NCBI GenBank assembly: GCA_030407085.1
Contig: CM059582.1
Location: 17,775,501 to 17,839,500 of the forward strand
Source: Trichopria drosophilae
Taxonomy: Eukaryota > Arthropoda > Insecta > Hymenoptera > Diapriidae
DNA: 64,000 nt
Direction of reading: 5' to 3'
Under the pieces are notes generated by a model that was given only the letters and a program-made list of their open reading frames with translations, had not been told where the DNA came from and did not search any database. Position numbers and translations under genes: made by a program. Below are positions 50,000 to 61,503 of the stretch, in pieces (within the stretch, counting starts at the first letter, position 1; each line of letters begins with the position of its first letter).

Positions 50000-51130
50000 T
50001 ATATAATACCGATTAACGGTTTCCAAGGGTTTTAATATATTATTTCAAAAAAATGAACATCAACAAGGTGTTATTGGAATATATCCATGAATGGATTTAG
50101 AACAACCAGTCAAATTAAAGTAATTAACATAAATGTAACTTGTGAACAATAAATTGTGTCCAACATCCAAAACCGACTGACCGTAAAGGTAGCGTACGAA
50201 ACTGACTTGTCCTTTTAAGTGTTGTTCTGTGAATGTTTGATCATAACATTTATGCATAGAAACAATGATCATTTTTCGCGAACATGACGATTGTCATTCG
50301 CGGAATACATTTCGAATTTTACATTTTGCAGTGTCTTAATTTCGTGTCATCGATTTCCCATAATCAAGATTTTTTGTTTGCTTAAGAAAGCCAGTCTCCC
50401 TGCGTTGAAGTGTGTTGCAAATCGTCATGCTGGTGAAAAAGTCACGGTCCGAAGCATCTCGATGTACAGCTCGAACCACGTGTGAGGGGGTATACATATA
50501 TACATATAGACGTAAATATAATATAATATATAAGTTTATTATTTGTACATATCGATCAACGCGGAGATATCCAATAAGGACATAACACATGACGAACCTT
50601 AATTCGAAATCTCGGCCGGAATGAGACAGAAAATTATTTTTAACTTCTGCGAGTCTAAAACTCTCACAGGACGTCATAATCCGGCGATCAATGTCGCGAG
50701 GTTACAATTTTGTCGGAAGTACGACGTGAAATGAAAACGAAAAAATAAAATGTAAAATGATACGAGATTTGTTCATTAAAAAGTAGAACATTTCCTCCAA
50801 ATAATTCGCAGTTATTATTTATCCACTGGGATTTTTAAATTCTACATCCGTAATGTCTTCGTTTGAAAGTACAATTTCGCGAGGACTCGTCTTTGGTTAC
50901 AAAATACAAGGTAAGCTCCATCATTTTTAAATCTAGGTTTTTACAATTTGACAAAGTGGTTCTTGGTTCCCTTTCGAAGTTTTTTACAAACTTGTACGTC
51001 CATTTACTCTTTAGGTATGAAAACATTATATATAGAGTGAAAATATGCTGAATATAGAGAGTGCATTTAGAGAGTGATTCACATGAGTGATGCAATTTTT
51101 ATTTCACAAATGATGATTTTAGGTTACAAT
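50000..51130. other. Intergenic, no supported gene
   Basis: Somewhat less AT-biased DNA near 50280-50720 with several CG dinucleotides. Overlapping frames on both strands (50291-50677) have no family resemblance and no intron partners. Confidence 0.5.
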
Positions 51131-51139
51131 TAAAGTTAG

Positions 51140-51490
51140 GATATCCACGGGTAAAGTCGTTTGATCAAACCACTTAATTAATCCAGAATAAAACAATGAT
51201 GAAATAATATCGTCAAACCATATTGTCAAACAATACTTTCAATGTTTCTGAATGGAACTACTGCGGTCAAAAGTGAATCATCACTCCTTGGAGGGGGGTT
51301 GATGATGTTTTGACGTTGAGGAATCGATCTATGCGGTTATTTCATGTGGTCAAACAATATTGGATTAAATCATGTAGTTAGAGTAATTGGGGAATTATAG
51401 TCAATCCAGGTAATAATACAAAAAAGAATGATGGAGAGAAATACAAGAAAAAATGCGGTAAAGTAATGGAGTCAAACCAATCTGTTTATA
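51140..51490. repeat. Degenerate GTCAAACCA-motif tract
   Basis: GTCAAACCA, GTCAAACAA, GATCAAACCA and similar phrases recur about seven times in 350 bp, with ATTAATCCAG/GTCAATCCAGG phrases interspersed. It looks like a second, smaller motif-built array. Unit length is irregular. Confidence 0.4.
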
Positions 51491-51639
51491 TTCAAAGAAA
51501 TTATTTTACTCTGTTGTAGATTGAGATTTAATTTTCAAAATATTTTCCAAGATTTTATCAACTTTACTATACTTGAGTCAAATTATGTGTTGAAGCCATA
51601 TTAACTTATTATCTTTTAGTATTTTTAATTATCGTTACT

Positions 51640-51970
51640 TATGTTTCTGAAGTCGCCGATTCCGAATCCGATATTAATTTTTCGAAATTCAAAATGCCGG
51701 ACCAGTATGGCGGAGAACATTTTGAAAACTTACGTAAAGTTTAGGAAAATCAGTAGTCAGTGATACTCATTGTCAGTGATGAATAGGAGACACTGATTTC
51801 GAATACGATGTTAGTTTTTCCAAATTCAAAATGGTGGATTCAATATGGGAGACAAAATTTCAAAAATTTCTGAAATTTCGGAACAGTTCGTGAAAATTAT
51901 TTATACTCGGGGGTTTTCGGGGTCGCTGATTAAGAATCCGAAGTCAGAATTTTAAACTTCAAATGGAGAA
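51640..51970. repeat. GTCGCTGATTAC-family copies
   Basis: Three diverged units: GTCGCCGATTCCGAATCCG near 51652, a GATTTCGAATACGATG unit near 51800 and GGGGTCGCTGATTAAGAATC near 51918. The first two are followed by AAATTCAAAATG and GGCGGA or GGGAGA phrases, as in the 41 kb cluster. Confidence 0.65.
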
Positions 51971-51984
51971 ACTACTCAAACAGC

Positions 51985-52115
51985 AAAAAGAAAAAGAACT
52001 CTTTAAGTGGTCTTACAAATTTTAAGACTTCTTAAATACTGCTAAGAAAGATCTCTTAAAGTGATATTTAAGAAGACTTATGTGGTTCCCTGCAAGACTT
52101 TTCCAATATGAGATG
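51985..52115. repeat. Second copy of the AAGAAGACTTAT repeat
   Basis: AGATCTCTTAAAGTGATATT and TTAAGAAGACTTAT match, with few changes, the element at about 21250-21300. This confirms an interspersed family. Confidence 0.65.
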
Positions 52116-52119
52116 TTAA

Positions 52120-54480
52120 GCCATGGATCAAAATCGCCAACTCTGAGACAAATTGTAACTAAAAACAGTATCAAAGCGTATCGTTTGAATTGTAAATATT
52201 TTTCGAGAATTGTTCGAATCAAAATGATTACAAGAAGATAATAAAAAATATATGGTGTAAAGAATTTTCGTTCGTGTCGGCTTTTTGACTGTCGGTTTTA
52301 TGACTGACGGTTTTTTATTTAACCTCCCTAATGTACGTTTTTAATTATTTGTTCATTGTTCAATTCCTTAGCTCAAAAAGTTAATAAAATTCCGTCTTTC
52401 AACAAAATAGTTTGCTTTTTCTCTTTATAAAATGCGAATTATAGATTGAAGAAAATTTATACACACGTTAAAAAGGTATGCGTAACATCAGTGTGTGCAA
52501 AAAACGTCGAGAATGGACCAAGATCGCTTGTCAAGAAATTACTAAAAAAAAGTTTTACTTAGTAAAATGTATACTTTTGTCGATGTTGTTTTAATATTCA
52601 TTTTATATCATCAATTCTGCAATTCGTTTTCAAAACAAAACTTTAAAAAAGAGATAATTCTAAGCTGCATTAATAAGATTTCATGATAGATAATTTGGCG
52701 AATTTTCTGGAAATAAAGAATAATAATTAGTGTAACAGAAGCAAATGTATAAAATCAGAGAATACCAAGATTCGTCAATACCAACTATATTTTTCTTTAA
52801 TGCCAATTATTTAGTCTTTTGTAGTATACATGCAAAACATCTTGACATCTTTGCTAATTCGTACAATTTAGTTACTCTAATCGAGTTGGCGAAAAATTAG
52901 CTTTGAGATGAAACTGTATCGGGTACGATCGCTGGTCATGCATCAAAAATTTACTTCACATTCTTCATCTAAGTTAATTGCACCCGTGCTAAAAAAATAG
53001 CTCTTTTTTTACAACGTACGAAATGACCCTTTTTCCAGTGATATTATTTCGCTCTTCGTTATTTTTCGTGTAATTGAAGTTCTCGAGCTTTTGTCAAACG
53101 CAGATTACACGCATTTAGCGAATTAGTTGTAGACTTATAAGTTACGAGATTCTAGAAAGTGCCGAAAAGTCGATTTCACAAAAATGGGGGGAATGATCGA
53201 TTTGATTATGTATGCATTTTATATGGATATGTTCAATAAGAGGCTTCTGGTATTTTCATTCACTCTCGGAACTTTTTTACGTTCCAAAATCTCTCGGATA
53301 CATAAATTTTGAATTTTCATCGATTGTTCGTATACGAATATAATTAGAACCATCTTGATTACATAGACTTAGCGATAGATAGCTAAGTGACTAGAAAGGC
53401 ATTTATTATCATGTTTTATTTGAAATGAATTGATTCAAATATTTCTCTATCGACGGTCAAAATACATGGTTATACCCCGCTTTCAATCCATGTATTTCAG
53501 ATGATTAAATCATGATTAAACTTTAAAAAAACCATATAATTATACTTCCGAGTCATATGAGTCGATCAAACATACATTCTTTCATAATTTCTACAATTCT
53601 CACACAGCCACATGCAAACCTTACTGACATCACATTCCTCACACGTTGATACGTTTAGGTAAGCCTAGGTTTATTACTTTTTATAATTCATGATGATTTA
53701 TTATTTACTACAACCATTATCAGTCTAACAATCGAACAAACGAACCATTAACCGAGTCGTAAACTATCTAATTTCGTTAGAACGTAACATTGAAACAATC
53801 CTGTTCGGAAATTGTCTTGTGCACGCTTCAATTGGTGCTTGAAGAATAGACGTTGAAATCGATTTTGTTGAAGCACTTGTATATTAAAAAATACTGTATA
53901 TTTAAAATGTTCAGTACATGCTTTGAATAATGTCAGAAAGAAAATGTTGAAAATATCTCTAAAAGAAATGGAATGCTGGTAACCAAAATATTAGAGGCTG
54001 GAAGATTTATTATCTTCTTGACACTATTCAAAAACATTTGTTTGGAAATTGACATTTTCGTCCTTCCATGATACGCATGGTCGATTAGATGGTACTAGGC
54101 AATTGTAAAAATTTGGTATATTTTTAAGAAAGTCTTTTTCAGCGATGAGAGTGAATTACATAACCTAAAAATTACTATCAGTAGGCCTTTCATTTTATAT
54201 TTTCGACACCATAGAGTCCTTACAAATTTAGCAGGGAAATCGAATGAAATTTACTATCTTATTCCTGCAAATACTAGTTTCTAGCCAATGTTTTTCTTTG
54301 TATTTATTACCAATTGTTTTGATAACTGAGAAACCTAAATTAGACAAAAATCTGATAATTATTACTGGGTTTCATCAACAGAAATCATTACAAAAACATT
54401 TTAGATTTTAACAATATCAGTAGTGAATTGTAGAACTGTATTTTTCAAAAATATTTTATAATATCTTTTTCAGAAATTGT
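52120..54480. other. Intergenic, no supported feature
   Basis: AT-rich. A small local repeat of CTGTCGGTTTTATGACTGACGG lies near 52287-52310. Nothing coding recognised. Confidence 0.5.
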
Positions 54481-54529
54481 TAATTTACACCCCGAAACTA
54501 TAATGGAGAGGACTCTGAAATGCAAAATG

Positions 54530-55640
54530 TTTCAGCATCAAAGTGGTACCGTTGATTTTTCAACATTTCAAAATGGCGATGTAAAAATGGCGCCAAAAGT
54601 GCAAAATTTGTATATTATTTCATTTTTAATCAATCCATTGAAGTTTCGAAATCGGCAATTGCTCAATAACTGTAAATTTATGTTTTTTGAGTCGCTGATT
54701 ACAAATATGAGGTCAGCTTTTCAAAATTCAAAATGGCGTTTTCAATATGGCGGATGTCATTTTTAAAATCTTAACAGATTTTCTTTAAAAGGATTTCTGA
54801 AATGATGTTGGGGTCGCTGATTACAAAAATATTGGGTCAGCTTTTCAAAATTGAAAATGGCGGATCCAATATGGGGGATGACAATTCTACAATATTAACG
54901 AATTTTCTTAAAAATGGTCGCCTTTTCTGGGGTCACTGGTTGCAGATATGAAAGTTTTATGCCGTCAAAAATTGGACGATGTCCATCTGCAAACGTATCG
55001 TTGCAAGTTATCTTCTTTTCTTAATTATTTTATTATGTATAATTGGCCGTATTTTCTTTATTCTGTACAATTTTGTTATAGTTTTCCTGTTTTTTTCCAT
55101 ATTTTCCAAACGGTTTTAGTTTTTACAAACGAATTAAGACGTGAACTTAGACATTATATCTGTTTTATAAAAAAAAAATACCGGTATAAAGGTCATCTCC
55201 AATGCTGCAAATTCAGGTAAAAAGATGGTGCAAAAGACTTAAGTATTTCTGAAAATGATTTGGGATGGTCACAAAAAGGTAGCAAAAAATTTTAGACGAT
55301 ATTGCTCTGAGGAGAAATGTGAAATCAGAACAATAATATTTACAACAAATGTTCGAAAAACTTCTGCAAAAATTGTTTTGATTTCAACCACAATCGTTAA
55401 AGATATAATTATCTAATTGTATTTATCGCAACTAAACAAATCAACAAGTTCCACAAATATAAACAGAACAAAATGTAAAAAAAAATAAACAAAAACTAAA
55501 ATAATATAAAAATAAATTATGAAAAGCTGACCACATGTTTGTAATCAGCGACTCAAAATACATAAATCTGCAGTTAATATTGTTCAATTACCAATTTCAA
55601 AACCTTTAGATCGATTACTGAAATAATAATACAAACTGTA
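54530..55640. repeat. Repeat island with inverted GTCGCTGATTAC units
   Basis: Direct units are near 54689 (GAGTCGCTGATTACAAATATG) and 54812 (GGGTCGCTGATTACAAAAAT), followed by GCTTTTCAAAATT and AAAATGGCG. An inverted unit lies at about 55540-55640 (GTAATCAGCGACTC), whose flanks also match inversely to 54620-54690. It may be one foldback element of about 1 kb. Frames at 54503-54766 and 54948-55220 fall within it and are not genes. Confidence 0.6.
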
Positions 55641-55649
55641 TCATTTTTT

Positions 55650-58165
55650 GAAAAGAGGTTTGAACCAATTCTGTTTACAGAATCTTAAAGAGCAGCCTTT
55701 TTTAGGTTAGAAACATGCAGATTCTTTTTCTTGACCATAACATTATATAATATCGCGCTGAAATTTGCGTTCAAAAAGTTTCGTCATTCCTTTCCTTACA
55801 GGGTTAAAGAAATAAAAACTTTCATTATTTCCTGGAATGTTTTTGGTGTTAATAAATTGACAATATCTTTTTTAAACCTTAAAAAAATGATAAATTTGAC
55901 TTAAATGACATTAAAAAGTGGTAATAACGGTGAAATAATTGATATTTACACGTAAAAATTAATTAAAATTAAAGTTTTTTTAGTGACCCAAACTAATGGG
56001 GTTTTAAATATATTATTTTTGCAACCAAAATTTTGTCCTTAAGAAATTATTGTCCTTGAAAAATGTTATAATAAATAAATAAGAAATTAAATGATTATTA
56101 ATTAATGTTATTTATATTTCTTTTTAATTATCCACAATTTCTTGCGTGTACGCAGTTTCTTCATGATTTAAGCATGTTGCTTAATTCAAAAAGTTATTAA
56201 CTACTAATAACAAGAACTTTTCGGTTTTATTTAACAGACAATATTAAATAATTAAACGGTTATTAAACAAATTCTAATGCCTTGGTTTACTGAATTTATT
56301 GCGTGGATGTTCCTCAATATCGAAATTGATAAAAAGTCAACGGAAAAAAACATGCTCTAATCCTAAACATATTTATTAACAAAAATATTGTACAGAATTT
56401 CCTGAATATGTGTAAAAATGTCAAAATTACGATTGTAAATACAAAAAAATTGGTCATTATACAATATTTAATTTTGAATAAAGACACGGTCTTATTCTAA
56501 AAAGTTAAACTCATTTACTTCTGAGACCATTATTATTCCGTTGTCAGATTTCAAAAAATACAGATAATAAAAATTATTAAAAATGAGGTTCATATAAAAT
56601 CTCATGTTTCTTTAAGAGTAGACATTACGCATTCGTAATAATCTTGTAAATTTCTCAATGGTATATCTATAACCGGACTTTAATTCCGTAACCTTGAAAA
56701 TTATCAGTTTAGAAATCCATGTGCCTAAAATCTAATAAATCTGCAGCAATAATGAGTATTTCGACATTCAATGTCATTTGTGAAATCGTCGGCGTTCAAT
56801 ATCGATAAATAATTTGTAAAATTCGATGGTGAAAAGATTTTAAAAGGTATTAAAATTGAAGATCAACTAAAATTTGACTTTGACATCAATATGAAGTTCA
56901 TTTAAGTTAAATCAATTGATAAATTGATGTTTTGACTACATAATTAATAAAATTAAATGTTAGTATTAACATTAGATTAACCCAAATAATTATAAAATAT
57001 AATTAAGGAAAAAATAAATGTTTTATACTAAAATACTGCATTAAAAATTCACAATTCAAAGTTTGGGTTAACTTTCTGCCTTTGATATGTTTTTGAATTC
57101 CTATAAAAATTTCACAATTGCCTAGTCCCTGAAAATAAAACTAATGGTAAACCATTTTTAACGAAATTTAAAAAGTTTTGCAACAATTACACACATCCCG
57201 ACCACACAAAATCGAAGTTCAACGTTCCGTTGAAAGTTCGAACTCATTTGCTTATAAGAATCAACGCTATAATAATTCAGTAATATTCAACAAGTTAAAA
57301 AAAATTTACAATCACAGTCCCGCAATTGAAGAAAAGTCTGAACACGCTGATCATTCGTCGGCGATAGAAATTGTTCCTATATAACTCGCGTTTCCCGTTG
57401 GGATTAATAAAAAATCCATAATCCCCCTACGTCACCAAAACACAAACGATCAATAAATACTTTTCGACAGAAACGAAAAGTAATATTCACGCGTGAGAGC
57501 TTTGTCTCAATGGAAATAAAATCACCCATTTTTCCAGACAATTGATCCGTCTAATAGTCGTAAAAGAATATTAATGTGATCGTTAGTGAGATGAAAAACC
57601 TTCTTTGTCACTGAATGAATATTACATTCCAATAGTTGTACTATTCAACTAAATTTTTAATATTACCTGAAAAACCTTTGCGGTCTTGAAATATGAAAAT
57701 GTCGTCTGAAAGATAGCAAAGTTATGACGTTTACATGACCTATGATATGGTACTGCAATATTACAAAAATAGTGTGGAAACGTTAGGATATTCATAGAAT
57801 GTTTCGAAAATTTTCTATCGTTTTAATGTCGCAGCACTTGGAAATTACGATAGTTCGATGTCTCTCGATGAAGTATTTTTGTAATATTATTGTCAGTTAC
57901 TGCTGCGGCTTTCTTCGCTGCAATATTGCATAAATGTACAGCATTTTCTAGAACTATCTGTCTGTTTTTTTATTAAATTATAGGTCAAATATTGTAATTA
58001 ATCTGACGTAATTTTAAAACTATTTTAAAACTATACTTGCAACATTTGTGCAATAGTGCAGCAATATTCGGTATATACAAACTGTTGAAATGAATGGTGA
58101 CGGTTAGAAATGTGAGGTTTTTTCATCAAACTATTCCTCACTATTATTTTTTACGAGCAAAAAAG
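55650..58165. other. Intergenic, scattered AATATTAC motifs
   Basis: No gene recognised. A 68-codon plus frame at 57178-57384 has mixed composition but no partners. From 57600 to 58080 several CAATATTAC/GTAATATTA copies recall the 46-50 kb satellite. Confidence 0.5.
57969..57974 (-). terminator. Candidate poly(A) signal of the transporter gene
   Basis: TTTATT on the plus strand gives AATAAA on the minus strand, about 200 bp past the transporter stop codon. Confidence 0.4.
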
Positions 58166-58170
58166 TCCTT

Positions 58171-58577
58171 TTAATGGATTTCATTTTCACTGTCAATACC
58201 TAAAGTAACATTCGATACTATCCTCGGTAATGCCGTTGTCGTGAAGTTGGCGACAACAGAATGGAAAAAACTTTCCGTAGTGTGATTCGTCACTAAAGCC
58301 GTGGACAAAATAGTTGTGAGTGCCGCTGGGGTTGTCGTTGTGACTTTAGCAGCCTTGGTAACTTTTTTGAAAACCGTCGACGTTACGGTTGCAACGGTTG
58401 TCAGTACGTCAATCGTTGTATTTGGCAACGATGTTGTCACTGATGAAGTCACTGGTATTCGGGGCTTTACGCAAATTTGTTTTGCTTGTACAGGAGGCCC
58501 CAAACACGCGTCCAGGATATAAGCCAAGCCGGAACCAAACACCAGACCCGTTGTATAGGATAAGGTCATTATGTTCC
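58171..58577 (-). CDS. Ent4 (SLC29A4-like): Transporter last exon with Thr-rich tail
   Basis: Acceptor TTGTTTCAG. It reads GNIMTLSYTTGLVFGSG as the final helix to LDACLGPP, then a tail in which about a quarter of the last 94 residues are Thr. Sequons NTT, NHT, NFT and NVT occur. The stop TAA is at 58173-58171. Known ENT topology puts the C-terminus outside the cell, which would expose this tail to glycosylation. Confidence 0.9.
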
Positions 58578-60257
58578 CTGAAACAACATTCATGTTTTCC
58601 ATTCATTTTCCATTTATCAGCATAGATTTGTTTGTTGGGCTATACTTATGGAGAACGTCAACCCAAAAAGTGGATAAAAATTTGAAATGAAACCTCTCTA
58701 TACACAACTGATGAGATATTAATTCGAAATTTTAGTTAAGAAGCTATTGACAGCTAGAAATAATAAATTATTTGTTTATTATAAAACTGACCTGCAAGCT
58801 CCCGATATTCCTCTGCCACTTTGGATGGTGCTTGGACCATCGGCACGCTTCCCACCACACCATTTGTAATTCCCAAAAGCACCGATAATGCCAATGGAAA
58901 CATTTCATCGGCCAATATTGGTGCTCTCCTTGGTATGGCGCACATCAGGAACAAAGGAATCAAAATTGTTCTTGCTCCAGAAAAATAAAGCAGCTGACTG
59001 CGCGTCCATTCACAGGGAATTGTTGCTATCAGCTGCAAAATTCAATTACGATTACTGTTAATATCAAAAGCATTATGTGTATAAAGTATTGTCTGACATT
59101 ATCTGACTCAACAGAATCACTGTATTGTAGTTTTTCGCTAATCAATATATATTCTATCAAATTTAGACTTTCAGTCACCAATACAATACATCCTCCTGAG
59201 GATGTCCAAATGTCCGCATTTATTGAAGAAAAAATAGCTATATCCTTTTTTGGAACGAGTTTTGGACCAATTCTTTTGGCAGAATCGGAATGAGCAGACA
59301 TTTACACGTAAGAAATATTGTGTGTAGAGTTTTTTCTTTGCCATAAAAGTATCTAATAAAGCGCTGAAGTGTGAGTTCTAAAAGTTCCCGTTCCGTCCTC
59401 AAAGGGTTGGAATGTTATAACTCATAAATTATTTTAAAACATGACTGTTTTCAATTAGACAGATATTCAACGAATTAGTATTATAAAGGTGTGTTCTATT
59501 TTGGAGATTAATGTATGTGTGTAATCACCAGTAGTCAATACTGTATAAGACAGAAAAAAAGGCCTTCTCGATTATTTTTTTGTGATTTCTGACTATAAAT
59601 AACAATTTTAATTTAAGGAAATTAGGAACAGTATTATTACTATTATTAGAAATTCAGGACTCCTGCAATGATTCACACATGATTTAAATAAGGGAATACA
59701 TGGAATAGTTATTAATTTCATATTAAAAATGAGACTGATAGAAACAACGTCCACCAGTTTAACCAAAACTAACATCATAATTATTGTCGAATGCCGAAAG
59801 TGCTGTGGAATGATGTCAAAAGAAGATATCGAGTGCAAAAGATGAATAAAATTGTTTTGTTTACGTAAATAATTCTGTTTGACTTGGTTTGATTCGTATT
59901 CCCATAATGCTCATAGAATTTTGTTTTTATTGATATAGAACGATAAGAACTAGGAACTTATTTTATACTATTGCATTGATATGTCCTTAATTCTTTCATT
60001 GTGTTATTTTTTCTTGAAATTGTCTTGAAGCAAAATTAGAGCACAATAAAGGTTCGATTGAATTCTTACCTTTCCGAGGTAGTCAGATGCATTGAATGCC
60101 GTCATTAGGATCACAGGCATCCAAGATCCAAATTTGCAAGATATGATTTCGGAAACGATTCCAGGATACAAGCAAAGGGTTACGAAGTATGCAATGCCAA
60201 TGCTAGCCATGTACGGATATATTAGTTTAGCAACTTCCAGCCTTGCAACGAACCCAC
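58171..60257 (-). CDS. Ent4 (SLC29A4-like): Equilibrative nucleoside transporter, 3' part
   Basis: Three minus-strand coding exons, 60257-60070, 59032-58792 and 58577-58171, join with matching phases (incoming phase 2; then 0; then 1) to give about 277 residues and a stop. They cover the last membrane helices of an ENT-family (SLC29) passive transporter for nucleosides or monoamines in the plasma membrane. Recognisable segments are SWMPVILMTAFNASDYLGK, the WTRSQLLYFSGARTILIPLF helix and GITNGVVGSVPMVQAPSKV. The RELAGNIMTLSYTTGL junction, including GSVPM and RELAGN-x-MT, resembles ENT4 most. Unusually, a Thr-rich tail of about 110 residues with four N-glycosylation sequons follows the last helix. 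The 5' exons must lie beyond 64000 or in the upstream intron; none was found in 60260-64000. Confidence 0.9.
58792..59032 (-). CDS. Ent4 (SLC29A4-like): Transporter exon: WTRSQ and GSVPM helices
   Basis: Acceptor AATTTTGCAG. It reads LIATIPCEWTRSQLLYFSG, then the PRRAPILADE loop and LLGITNGVVGSVPMV, ending EYRELAG. Donor TTGCAG|GTCAGT. Confidence 0.92.
60070..60257 (-). CDS. Ent4 (SLC29A4-like): Transporter exon: helices after the central loop
   Basis: Acceptor TTTATTTCAG. It reads GFVARLEVAKLIYPYMASIG, then AYFVTLCLYPGIVSEI and ends NASDYLGK. Donor GGAAAG|GTAAGA, phase 0. The two leading bases complete a codon from an exon not seen here. Confidence 0.9.
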
Positions 60258-60769
60258 CTGAAATAAAAAAGGCAAATTAAAATACTACTGCTCCTAAGAT
60301 AATAAGAATTAGTCAGCAAATATGCAATTCCTGTTTACAAATTACTTTGTATTGTTTACAAATTATTTATGAACATCATCTACTTTATTTATTTTATTAA
60401 GCCTGTATTTAGTTCGAATACAAAACTTAAAATCTATTTATTTATGCGAAATATAAATTCAGTTTGATAACCTCAATATTCTAAAATCGTTTCTAATATT
60501 CTAAAGATACCTATGCAATGATGATGCACATTATTTATTCATTTTTAGAAAATTAGTTACAATTACAAGAGTAGTAGTTGTCGAATAACTCTCTCCTAAG
60601 TTAAAGACTGAATAAAAGAAAAGAATTACGAGTAAATTAAGAGTACTGATCACATTCATAACAATACCCTACATATATATCTCAAGAATGCAGCAACCGA
60701 TTTCTCCTGACATTTTTAATCATGCAAATGTATTTAAAAATTACTTTTCAACTTGTCGGTAAACAAATC

Positions 60770-61500
60770 CGGATTTAATTGATTATTTTGCAATCAATAG
60801 ATCAGGGTTTAATACATCAATCTGCTTTATTTTCTTTTTCAGAGATTTTATTGTCGAAATTGGTGGATGTAATTGCTAAAATTAGGTGTGTCATATTGGG
60901 TTCTAATAAAGTTCTTAGGGAAATGTACATTAGAATTTTCGATTATTGTTTATCTGAGATCTTACATCCGTTTAATAACCTTATCACTAGTGGTAATTTT
61001 CCTAGTTGTTGGAAACATGCGGTGGTATTTCCAATTCCTAAGATATCACCAACTTCTTTAAAAGACCTTCGTCCAATTAGTCGGCTATCTTAGAAGAAGT
61101 TTGATATAAGCAACTCATTAGATATTTTGATATAAACAATCCTTTTTCAGCCTTTTAATCTAGCTACAGAAAATATTTTAGTGGTGAGACTACTGTATTC
61201 AACATTAATAATGACATCTTAAGAAATTGGGATAAGTTATGTTTTTAATTTATTTTCTTGCCTTTTCCAAAGTTCTTGACATATTGGATCCACCAACTTC
61301 TGATTGCAAAATTATCGTTTTATGGATTATCTGATTCTGCGTGTTCTTTAATTAGGCCTGAAGTGGTTCTAATGAGGACAGTTTTCTTAGAAACGTCATC
61401 AAAACCGAAATTAGTACCTATTGTGAAGTACTACAAGGTGCAACATTGTGCTCACTCTTATTTAATATTTTCATAATCGACACTTGTGATAGTTTCAAAA
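60770..61500 (+). pseudogene. LINE reverse transcriptase, 5' part of a split copy
   Basis: Decayed LINE polymerase. At 60960-61090 it reads FPSCWKHAVVFPIPKI and then DLRPIS, the P-x-x-WK-x-A-x-V-x-PIPK ... RPIS entry to the fingers domain. About 61255-61340 has the FSKAFD...LDP and KLSFYGLSDSA blocks in shifting frames. About 61430-61475 has the equivalent of GVPQGS...LFNIF. Frameshifts and stops make it non-functional. It continues at 63426 after a nested insertion. Confidence 0.75.
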
Positions 61501-61503
61501 ATA

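Noticed and set aside
50291..50677. Less AT-biased stretch with frames on both strands, considered as an exon or promoter.
   Set aside because: No protein resemblance, no matching splice sites, no core promoter motif I can defend.
59029..59301. Overlapping frames on both strands in the transporter intron (plus 59075-59293, minus 59029-59301).
   Set aside because: The flanking transporter exons join cleanly across this intron, and neither product resembles an ENT segment or any family I know.
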